Part shown: positions 43,135 through 52,300 of the stretch, piece after piece
Position numbering within the stretch: position 1 is the first letter of the stretch
Layout of the letters: each line of letters opens with the position of its first letter
Origin: Tubulanus polymorphus
Taxonomy: Eukaryota; Nemertea; Palaeonemertea; Tubulaniformes; Tubulanidae
Direction: 5' to 3'
DNA: 64,000 bases
Assembly (NCBI RefSeq): GCF_964204645.1
Contig: NC_134031.1
Location: forward strand, 16,303,307-16,367,306
Program-made: the position numbers and the translations under genes
Notes under the pieces: model-generated
Database searches by the model: none
Seen by the model: the letters and a program-made list of their open reading frames with translations, nothing else
What the model was told of the DNA's origin: nothing

Positions 43135-46100
43135 TCATAACACAAAGAACAGCACGAGGACTATAATAAGGATGACAACTAGTACAGCGATGGCTATCCA
43201 CTGCCGTCGATCTGTAAAAACGAAGAAAAGAAACGTAAATAGTAAAAATACAACTTCGATAATAATAATGATCATCTGTAAATTTGTATAGCGCCTGCTT
43301 CATTTAGAAAATGTTCAGGGGCCAATTCCACAGTCATGAGTAAGTGTAAACTCTTGAGTTGAAGTTAGTTCATTTTCAAAGAATTAACTCCCGAGTCAAA
43401 TCTTAACTCTGAACTGTGGAACTGGGTCCTGGTTTTTTATATGGAACTATCAAATCCTGTAAGTAACAAGAAGCCAGGTTGTTTAGACACTTAAACACAA
43501 GAAGGAGAATTTCTAATTTGATTCGTTGTTGCACTGGTAGCCAGTGAAGGGAAGCCAAAACTGGTGTAATTCGTTCACATGACTGGGTTAGGGTTACACC
43601 ATCCTAGCAGCTCGGTTTTGGATGATCTGCATTCTATCAAAACCAGCCTAGCATTTATCTTAAAATTCTTAAGGGTTCTCGATTGTCCACTTACCATTGG
43701 ACATATGTAAAACTTTGGCCATTTTTTTCATCGTTTGATCGAGCCTCGATTCGGTGTGATCCATTTCCGTCGAAAAGTCATCCAACATCCTACAACGCAA
43801 ATATATCATATTCAACTACCGGTGCGATTTCTGAGACTCCAGACCCTAGAATTAATGGCTTTCGAGTTGATCAAATTACTTCGCCTCTGATTTGACGATC
43901 AATCACGATCAATTAACTGCTTAAGTATTGGGTAATTAACAATTGATATATATATATATATCAGGTCAAATACTGACGAAATTTCAGCTATTCCAAGATC
44001 ATCAACATTCACGAGCAGGGGTGAATCCAGGCCATATTCAACTGCACTACAGGATATAGTCAGAAAAATGGGAGGAAAATATTTTCTAGGACTACCTAAT
44101 CTGACAAATTTGACAAATGTTGCATCCAACAAAATTGACGAGTTTCGAATAATTATCCATGAAACGGCTTGCAATTATTGACTGAATGTACAAGCCACTC
44201 ACTTTCCCTGAAAGCTGAATTTGACAAATGTTGCATCCAACAAAATTGACGAGTTTCGAATAAACTTACACAGCCTGTTCGTCTAGTTCACCTCCTATTC
44301 GATGGCTCATATCTTTTAACACGGTCACACTGGTGCCGATCATGTTTAGATGTTCATCCTGGTGATTCATCATCATCTACAGAAAAATAATCGAACGTAG
44401 AAAAATTACGTATAAACCTCTTTCAAGGTTCCTACAATTCCTGGTATCCAGAATTCAAGGACTTTTCAAGGAGTAATTTTCAAAATTCAAGGAGGTTTTC
44501 GCGGTCATAAGGAAAAAAAGTCGAAAATTCAAAAACAAAATCCATGTTTTTCTCAAATTTTGATCAGTTGTTGTGTGTGCCGTTTTGGTTTTACATGTTT
44601 AAATGTTTTAAATCTCAAAGTGAAACAACTTTCACTCGCAAGTCACACAATGAAGAATAATAGAATACACTGTCTTCTGAAAAGGACCTTTTGAAAATTT
44701 TTAATAGGACTTTCCCCAGAATTTAAGGAGTTTCAAGGAGTTTATGGATATTTCTCAAAATTAAAGGATTTTCAAGGACCTTGAAAAATATATTTAAAAA
44801 TCAAGGAGTTTTCAAGGATTCAATGAATTGTAGGGACCCTGTCTTTTTATCGACGGAGGGATGCGTAATGATTTAAGACGTTGAAGAGATGTCTCCGAGC
44901 GACTATAACGAAATTCATGGGTTTACGTAATCGACAACTGAGCTGTCGTGTGCGGTTAGAACACGGGAATCCCGATCCCGATTAATAAGCAGACGGCTCG
45001 CGCAAATGTGTCACAAATAGGACGTCAAAATAATTATTCAAAGCGCATCTGACAGGGTAAGTTGATTGAGACGCATATTAAGGAGTCGTATTTAACTGCT
45101 TGTGTACGTAATAAAGATGATGGCGTGTACATGTACCTAATAGATACTAGAATTCTACTACGAGATGGTACGAAATGGGAAATGCAGCGAGACAACAATT
45201 CGAGCGTAATCTAAAGCTACTACATGCAGTTTATTAAGACATTTCAGGTTTCATTAAGGCGCCGTTGATCCAAATTTACAACGCACTGGAATACCAGGCT
45301 TTCTTCGAAATTTTGAAAACAGGCTTAATTTTCTATAGCATCTAAGACATTATCGAGGCTCGAAATATAAAGAATGATTTGTTTTTTGACTACCACATCA
45401 TTCCATTTTCGAAGCCCTTTTACGTTCGCTGCTTCCATTTTCCCAGCTGCGAACAACGAGCCTTCTCTATTTGAATGCCTTTAACGAAACCGGTGAATTA
45501 ATGGATTTTATTCAAGAGCTCAGTCTGCTTGCGTACCGTACCTGCTGTTGTTGTTGTGTGTCGGTGATGTATTTGTCATTGGCACGCTCAATCTCATTAT
45601 CGAGTCGCGTATACTTGTCCTGAGGTCGACTCGGTCCATTCGCCTGCAAATTGAAATCGAATCATTGCTTGAGAGAGACGAGAACGGGAAGAATTATACC
45701 GGGTGTTATTGTTATCGACAGAAAATCATTGTGCACTATGGGTATCGTCGTAAAAATCAGATTCAACTCGCGATACGCCAACCGACAGTCGTGTCAGATA
45801 TCGACCTGACCACGGAAACATTTTTAGCCAACCAGAATTTGTCAGCGTTGTAAAGGGCTAATCAATTTTCTGCCAGGAAATGCCAAAAAAACATTATGAT
45901 TATAAGGCAAAAAAAGTGATACCTTTTGTTTCTCCTAATCGGGCGGGTCACTTTTGTAAACTGCGAGGAAATTTGTAGTCAGTTCATTTCTATAGCAGCC
46001 GGGTTGTGGCTGGCCTGATCATGACCGGGTTGTGGCTGGCCTGATCATGATTTTAAAAAAAGTTATGTACAGGGTAGATAGGCGGCCGGCTGGATCAACT

Positions 46101-49100
46101 TTTAAGCTCAAAAGAAAGAAGAAACAAGGTATCAATTTCTTTAGCCTCATCTTTACAACAGGCGGCGTGTAAGAAATTTTATTGGCAATTTGAATGTATT
46201 CATTGCCAACCGTATAAGACGTTAATTTTGCTTATCCATGAAACGGCTTGCAATTATTGACTGAATGTACAAGCCACTAACTGGGGAATATTGGATGCTT
46301 GACACTGAATTAATCTGTACTGCTAGAGTGCAATGTTATTTCAGGGAATAATTCGTTCAAAGCGGCGTAAATCAATCGTGTTTTGGCGTCTGCCTTCGTG
46401 TGACCGTTAGTCCGTCGCTAAATTCACTCACTCTCTCTCTCTCTCTTTCCCTGAAAGCTTTCCTGGATAGAGCCAGCCGAGAGAATCGAAAAGACATATA
46501 TTCCAATATTTACTAAGACAGTCACGAGCGCACTCCGCGTATGCCGAACAAACAATGAGACAGTTGTCGTAAGCCGCCATTGTGCATGATGGATCTAGAG
46601 AAAATCTTTACGGATAAGACTTATCCCACATGGATAAGACTCAACCTACATGATAAATCTGGCCAGAGATTACTGTCTTATCTTATTCCGCAGAAGGAGC
46701 AAAATTTCTCAATCCTTTCCAGGGTCTCTACGGGTCGGTCAATCCTGGATATAAGGAGTTTTTCTAAGGAGCTATAATGGGAATATCGAGCAAGTGTCTG
46801 CATCACTTTCATGTCCCAATTACAGTAGACAACTCCAAAATCGGTTCTGTTTATCTCAGTAAACTGTTAATTCGATGGGTTTGTAAGCATATTTTTATTC
46901 TTTACTTCACACCACCAGTACCTAAACTGTTTCTAATTCGGTAAACGCCTAATTGGGTAAAAAAAATCTTGGTCCAAACTGTAATCGATTTGGGGAATCG
47001 ATTTCTGTGCAACTACGGTAGAGACATTTCTAATTGCCTATTTCTCAATATTGAAGGAGTTTTAGGCATATTGTTCAAATTAGAGAGAGGTGTTTCGAGG
47101 TCCTTCAAAAGCATTTTCCGTCTTCAAGGAATTTTTTTTAAAGGAATTAAGGAGTCACATAGGGACTCGTTTTCTAGATAACATTATCGAAATAATTCAT
47201 AGATGCTTTCTTGCCATAATAATTGGCTTGCGGCGAGGGCTTCCACGAAGGCCACGCGTATAGAAAGAATAACAAGACAAATGATTTAAAGAAATTGTCG
47301 CGTGCGCCCCGGGGGTAATCAACGAAGACAGGAAATACCGTCTGCTGCGGCTGCGGCGATCGTCGAGACGATCTCGATAACAAGATGAAACGGCACTTTC
47401 TATTAATGACCGCGGCTCATTAGAGAAAGAATTCCCGATTTCCTCGTCGTCGTACGACGGCTGGAAAAACCAACAGTTGATAATAAATCAGAATTTATCG
47501 ATTCTTCGTGTAAAATTGACGTCACGAAACCCCGCCCCGCAGCGATTATTTACAACGCAGGTTAAACATTGCGTCTCTTGAGAGATAAAACCAGTTCGCT
47601 AAATTTCCGAAAAACGAACTCCCCCCAAAAAAATCCCAGAGAGGCCCATGATTTTGTAAACCGCAATAAAATTTGTAATCAGTTCATTTCTATATAGCTG
47701 CCGGTTATTGTTAGCTTGGTCATGATTCTAAAACAGCAATGTACAGGTAGACAGGCAGCAGGACCCGGTTGCTCAAAAGTTGGTTATCGATAACCGATAA
47801 CCGGTGATTAAATACCATCGTAACAACGAACTTTTGATTATCACTATGCCAACTATCCACTGGTTAACTCTGACAAAGTTTTGAGCAACTGGCGGCGGGC
47901 TGGGCCAACTATCAAGCTCAGCATGAAATGAGCTCAAATGAGAAACGAGATATCATTCCGTTTTCAGTGCAAAACCTATATTCTCAAACTACGAGTTTTC
48001 AACTCCTTCTCATCATTACGACACCGTATAAAAGGGATTTAAGCTTACCTGTCTCCGGTGGCCGTTTTCGTTGATATTCTTCTTTTTCGGACTAGACATG
48101 TGCTCTCGCATTCCCTGAATAATGATGATAAGTAGAGGTAAGAAGAAAAGTTCAGGCGACCGTGAATTACGAGAACCACACCAAACACACATATTCATGA
48201 ATGTAAATATCTCGTAGAAAATTCCGTAAATTTTTGTATTTCTGTATTATACCCTAAAAAGAACTGTCATCGGCATATACCGCGTGATTTTTGTTTTATG
48301 TATCGAGTGACTTGTAAGTCCGCCTTTGGGTTGAGTGCAGGTTTAGGTAATATGGCCATATCATATTATCGCATACGTCACTATAATAAATGAATAGAAT
48401 AGAAGATAAAAAACAACCCTAACGAATATGGTGGAAATGCACTTGTTTCTTTTTGTCGTCGGTATTTATGATTTCATGTTTACATCTACTCAGATTCGTG
48501 TACGGTTTCGTATTCCATTAGGACGGACGGAGCATCGCGTGAAAAACAACGCCGAATTTAGAGCTAGACAGGAAGAACGATGACACGATACCACGGCGAC
48601 GTTTGTCGGTCGATAAAATCGGAATCAATCAGAATCTCGAGAATATCTCCCAGTCGCGGTTCCGCGTTAACTTACTTAGCTGCAATATAGGGAGTAACAA
48701 TGCACGTTCAAAAAAGTCAGCATTGGCTTCTTGGGAAAATTCGCAAAAATATTCTTTCACCAAATATCATTCAGCCTTCTTGAAAATGCAGTAAACGTCC
48801 ACTTGGCCGGGCTAAATTAGCCGGACCGAGTGGCGCCACTTTCCGTCAATTTAAAAATTCCACGATTTTTCTGCGTTATAACACAAAATTCGCTGAGTGA
48901 ATCGGAGAAATTTCTAGGTTTAAAATGTTACAATTCAATCATGTTCATTGAATCACCAAATAAACGCATAGCCAATAACAGGAGCCGAGTTTTGGGTAAA
49001 ACTTATAAAATTCTCCAAATTCCATGTCTGAGTTTTCCAGGTTTACGAGGACAGTGGCGACCCTGTCGCAGTTAAGGATCATAAAATAACGATAGGAAAG

Positions 49101-50919
49101 GAGAAAATAACTTCATTTTTACCGAGTTAGTCAAAAGTCATAGTTAGGGGTGATTTACTGTAGATAGATTTCTACCGACTACTAAACAAACTAAAGATAT
49201 TTTTCAGAAAATTTATCGTCGCTTTTTCGATTTCTATCCAGCGAGCTACGTAATAAAGCAGTCAGGCCCACTCAATCATCGCGTGACGCACGCACTCACA
49301 CACATAGAGAAATGGATGAAATTCTCATTCGTTAGCGTGAAGAGAGACAAGGGTAAGCGTTCAAAGGATTCAAGTGTACAGGTTCTTTATAGAAACGCGT
49401 AGAAGACGCCGATCGCGTGTGACGTCTGATTAATGAGATCTCTACTCTTTGAAGGTGTTACCATACGACAAATCGATCGACCGCCGAGGGGGATGAGGAT
49501 TAGCCTCATCGGCAGACGCCGGCGTTGGGATATACGCCGAATCAACGAGAGAGACGAGAGAGAGCGTCGAACGACGGATAAATCACAGCGCCCGACGCCG
49601 CCGCGACGTGTTTCGCTCGCTAACTCTAGGGTATTTACAAGTAATAGGTACTCCCTATCTCTTTGCACTTCCCTCTCATTCTCTCTCTACCCTTCTTCAC
49701 CCGTCTTAACTCTCTTTCGGTCTCTCTCTCTCAAGATAGAAATGCTTCGTTTATACCTCGCTAGTTCAAAACAGTGTAAAACTACTGAGAGCTACTGAAA
49801 TAACTTGAGATTAAAATCATAACACAAACATTGAAAACAACATAATATTTCAAACTATCTCAAATTAACATTTTTGACGTCGTAAAAATCGTTACAATAA
49901 TATCTATATACATTGATAACTAGTTTTTGTTATTAAAGGAGTTCTGGTGTGAGTCGATGTGCACTACTTCATCAATATTGGCATTTCAAAATAACTAATC
50001 CAATTGTGAATTTTGGCATTTATTTTGTCATTAAGGATATTTCTCTTTTTATTTCATATTTGATACATTCAGAGAGGATGTCCACTACGTCACCAATATA
50101 TTGGTGCTAGACTGGTTGTCGGTCAATTCAATCAAATTATTCAAATCCACGATAACTTTATTGATAACATATAATTTCATGTTATATTATTCACTGTCGA
50201 GAGTAGGTTATTTTTGTAAGGCGTCAATAAACTTTCAAGTTAGTTCTCTTGTTGCTTTTATATATACCGGTAGGACTCATTATACAGAAAGATGACTTGA
50301 ATTTTATCTCAAAAAACCTTCAAAACCTTCGTAATCATATGTCTAAGATTATCGTCAGGTACAACACTTTTCTTAATCGATTCTAAGACATTCTGTTTAC
50401 TAACATTTACTTCGTCAGACAGTATTCGATAGATAGGGTTATTAGAAACATCTGTTTATGTTAAAATAATAAGAGAAAGATGTGTAATGTTTGCACTAAC
50501 ACAGCGCCTGGATCCAACTGGAAATATCACCCAGTGAACTAGCTAAAATAGTGCTCAATGCGCAAAAATGTGAAGCAACTCTTCGCAATCAAAATCTAAT
50601 TCCTTTATGTTCATGTGGCCCAATGAGTTGTTTAATAAAAAGAAAAACTTCTATCTGCTGGTCAGAGAGCGTTCTCTTACCATGCGCCATATCTTTGGAA
50701 TAGGTTACCAACTCATTTTCGTTCTAGCACTCCTTTAGATACCGGGGTAGTTTTAAATCTCACTTAAAAACTCACCTTTTTACTATTGCTTATTCTTAAA
50801 CGCCTAATTCTGCTTTCTTTTACTTGTATCTATATCTACTTTTTATATGCTAGTTCTGTATTTTTAAAAAAATATCATTTGAAAGCCAAATGCTTATTCT
50901 AATATGGATTTGGAAATAA

Positions 50920-50954
<35 letters not shown>

Positions 50955-51954
50955 CATTATCATTAAGAAACAACTTACATTAACTGATCTTCTGACTGTG
51001 GTAACGAACTGCCGTCTTTCAACCAATTCAAGTTCATCGATTTTAAACTTCTTCGGATTTTTCTCCACAATACGTAGAACTCATGTTAAGGCATAAATAG
51101 AAATTGATTTCTTCAAACGAATGATTGGAATGTTTTATTTGCCTATACAGGATCTTCCAGTTTAAACCAATGACTCTAAAAACATAGTGAAGCTATATCT
51201 ACATTGCGAAGAAGGGGACAGTAATTTTGTAGAACAGGTCCTTAACCTAAGGTAGGTTTTATAATGAAACTGAGCTTAGATTGGTCCTAAAAATGAATCT
51301 TGACCTCATTTAGGCGGAGAAGAACCAAACCAAGCTTAGATAGGTCTTAAATCAAACCTTGGCTACATTTAGACATTGGAGAATTCTTATGATCAGAACC
51401 AAACCAAGCTTAGATGTGTCCTAAAACCAAACCTTGGCGGTAATTAGGCAGGGAACATTTTTTTCTGATCGGAAAAGGATATCAATTGTTTCGTCCAAAT
51501 CTTCTAGATCCCAATCGATACTTCGTAAACAATTGCGTAACTCATTGGACGTCCATTCGAATTCTTCTTTAGACACGGAATTAGGATCATTCACCAGTTC
51601 ACACCAGCGTTGATAAAGACCCTGCGACGTGTTAAGGGCCTTGTTCACCTCCCTGGAAATAAATTTTCAATTGCTCTTGAACTATTCCTCAATGACTTGT
51701 GTCTGAATAAACAAGGCCAATCCAATACAACTGGCTTGGAACCAGAATCAATACATCAATGTTCAATTAAACGACTGATTTTATTTGACATATTTGATTG
51801 AATTGATTTTGGATCCTTTTTGACAGTTTTTCGACGGCAATTCTCGTCTTCAAACGCAATTATTTCATAGCTACACGAAACACAAGTGTTTCAATTCGTA
51901 GTTTAAAACGTGTACTTACTCTTTAACGACGAAAAATGGATCTTCCATCGACAT
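43135..51954 (-). CDS. STX6: Syntaxin-6, Qc-SNARE of the trans-Golgi/endosome
   Basis: Eight coding exons: 51954-51920, 51652-51483, 51073-50979, 48114-48049, 45643-45542, 44376-44270, 43789-43695 and 43211-43135. They sum to 747 nt, or 248 residues (human 255). The start [13 protein letters not shown] and the Habc segment ([12 protein letters not shown], then [19 protein letters not shown]) match syntaxin-6/10. The Qc-SNARE helix runs ~155-220 with zero-layer Q190 in GGELDEQAV. The C-terminal anchor (229-248) follows DRRQW. The protein drives fusion of endosome-derived vesicles with the trans-Golgi. Intron 2 is of the U12 AT-AC type. Exon 5 ends with a short Gln run. The introns are large and full of repeats. 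Confidence 0.96.
43317..43432. mobile_element. MITE family E, copy 1 (STX6 intron 7)
   Basis: Inverted ends CCAATTCCACAGT and GAACTGTGGAACTGGG, with inner AACTCTTGAGTTGAAGTTAG and AAAGAATTAACTCCCGAGTC. About 116 bp. The second copy is at 54608-54720. Confidence 0.75.
44108..44263. repeat. Direct duplication with templated filler (STX6 intron 6)
   Basis: A ~45-bp block (ATTTGACAAATGTTGCATCC through GAGTTTCGAATAA) occurs at 44108-44152 and again at 44219-44263. The DNA between them (44153-44216) matches 46231-46278 and then 46444-46459. The second block ends at the exon 6 donor. Confidence 0.9.
44415..44845. repeat. Diverged family B-like repeat (STX6 intron 5)
   Basis: Repeated 'TTCAAGGAGTTT' and 'AAGGACTTTTCAAGG' motifs, with 'TTCCTACAATTC' at the left and 'TGTAGGGACCCTGTC' at the right. 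Confidence 0.55.
45925..46145. repeat. Interspersed repeat family C, copy 3, with an internal 29-bp duplication
   Basis: Opposite orientation to the copies at 2940 and 37440. The block CCGGGTTGTGGCTGGCCTGA plus TCATGA occurs twice in tandem near 46000-46050. It continues to GATAGGCGGCCGGCTGGATC and AGAAACAAGGTATCAA. Confidence 0.75.
46380..46580. other. CpG-containing block in STX6 intron 4 with (CT)n
   Basis: Includes a (CT)n tract at about 46428-46448 and a CpG-rich stretch (GAGCGCACTCCGCGTATGCC) against an AT-rich background. It may be regulatory; no motif was assigned. Confidence 0.4.
46715..47170 (+). repeat. Interspersed repeat family B, copy 3 (STX6 intron 4)
   Basis: Begins CCAGGGTCTCTACGGGTCGG and ends GGAGTCACATAGGGACTCG. 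It follows 18855-19225 block by block, including GTGTCTGCATCACTTTCAT. Confidence 0.75.
47215..47590. other. CpG-dense island in STX6 intron 4
   Basis: GC- and CpG-rich compared with its surroundings (for example CGCGTGCGCCCCGGGGG and GCGGCTGCGGCGATCGTC). It could be an internal enhancer or promoter. No conserved ORF or RNA gene was recognised in it. Confidence 0.45.
47635..47965. repeat. Interspersed repeat family C, copy 4, split by a family D MITE
   Basis: The left part (AAACCGCAATAAAATTTGTA to GTACAGGTAGACAGGCAGC) and right part (GGCGGGCTGGGCCAACTATC to AGAAACGAGATATCATT) are contiguous in the other copies. Here the element at 47763-47893 separates them. Confidence 0.8.
47763..47893. mobile_element. 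MITE family D, copy 3, nested in family C
   Basis: Starts CCCGGTTGCTCAAAAGTTGG and ends AAAGTTTTGAGCAACTGG, with the shared ACTATCCACTGGTTAACTC inside. The nesting shows family D moved after family C. Confidence 0.8.
49380..49650. other. CpG-dense island in STX6 intron 3
   Basis: About 270 bp with many CpG (for example GATCGACCGCCGAGGGGG and CCCGACGCCGCCGCGACGTG) and an inverted GATGAGGATTAGCCTCATC hairpin at about 49490-49510. ORFs on both strands here are a consequence of high GC. Possible alternative promoter or enhancer. Confidence 0.45.
49880..50256. repeat. Uninterrupted copy of the repeat split by BEL (possible solo LTR)
   Basis: Counterpart of 21271-21324 plus 27732-28070. The motif GATGTxCACTAC..TCAxCAATAT is present twice inside, about 120 bp apart, and TCAATAAAC lies near the right end. 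No ORF. Confidence 0.7.
50919..50965. repeat. (ATT)n microsatellite in STX6 intron 3
   Basis: About 14 ATT/ATC units immediately downstream (in gene direction) of STX6 exon 3. Only 13 bp separate it from the exon donor at 50979. It is likely polymorphic in length. Confidence 0.95.
51074..51482 (-). other. STX6: U12-type AT-AC intron (STX6 intron 2)
   Basis: On the minus strand the exon ends DETI+G and the intron begins ATATCCTTTT (51482 downward), an exact match to the AT-AC minor-spliceosome donor. It ends TGCCTTAAC (51093-51085), 8 of 9 bases of the U12 branch-site consensus, then TTCTAC with terminal AC at 51074, about 11-12 nt after the branch adenosine. No polypyrimidine tract is present. 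Removing it gives [14 protein letters not shown], which aligns with syntaxin-6 family sequence. No GT-AG alternative keeps that frame. Confidence 0.93.
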
Positions 51955-52300
51955 TTTGCGCAATTTATCGATATTAATTCACCAAGAAAAGAGTGCAGCT
52001 TGCAGAACCAGGAAATAACATGGCGTAAATATGACGTCATAGCGGGAATCCCCGAAAGTTTCTTTGTTTACTAGACGGCAGCACTGTACGGTTCATCGAA
52101 AATAGGATAGGTGGCGGCACTGTACGGTTTGCAGCAATTTGTTGTCGCGGTTGGACGATCCCGGAAGCATAAGTTTAGAGGTGTTTGCGTCCGTATTTTT
52201 GCCGCCTTAAAAGCAACGGAGCGGAAAGTTTGCAGCTGTGGGGATATTGTCACCTTTACCTATTTTAAACTGACCACCTCCACGAGACGAAGGAGCCATC
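51955..52300. promoter_or_regulatory. Bidirectional promoter between STX6 and the rhomboid gene
   Basis: 346 bp separate the divergent start codons. It contains a near-repeat GGCAGCACTGTACGGTT / GGCGGCACTGTACGGTT about 36 bp apart (52077 and 52113) and a CGTTG/CpG-rich block near the rhomboid start. No TATA box is obvious. Confidence 0.55.

Noticed and set aside
42845-43303. 152-codon minus-strand ORF
   Set aside because: It overlaps the last STX6 exon in a different frame; the correct frame there gives the syntaxin-6 membrane anchor.
49387-49798. Long ORFs on both strands, Arg/Ser-rich
   Set aside because: They are mirror products of one CpG-rich block with CGA/GAG words; no splice signals or known domain.
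51410-51482. GT-AG alternative for STX6 intron 2 (donor at CCAAG|GTTTGG)
   Set aside because: It would add ~18 residues absent from the family and does not keep frame with the next conserved exon; the AT-AC pair fits exactly.
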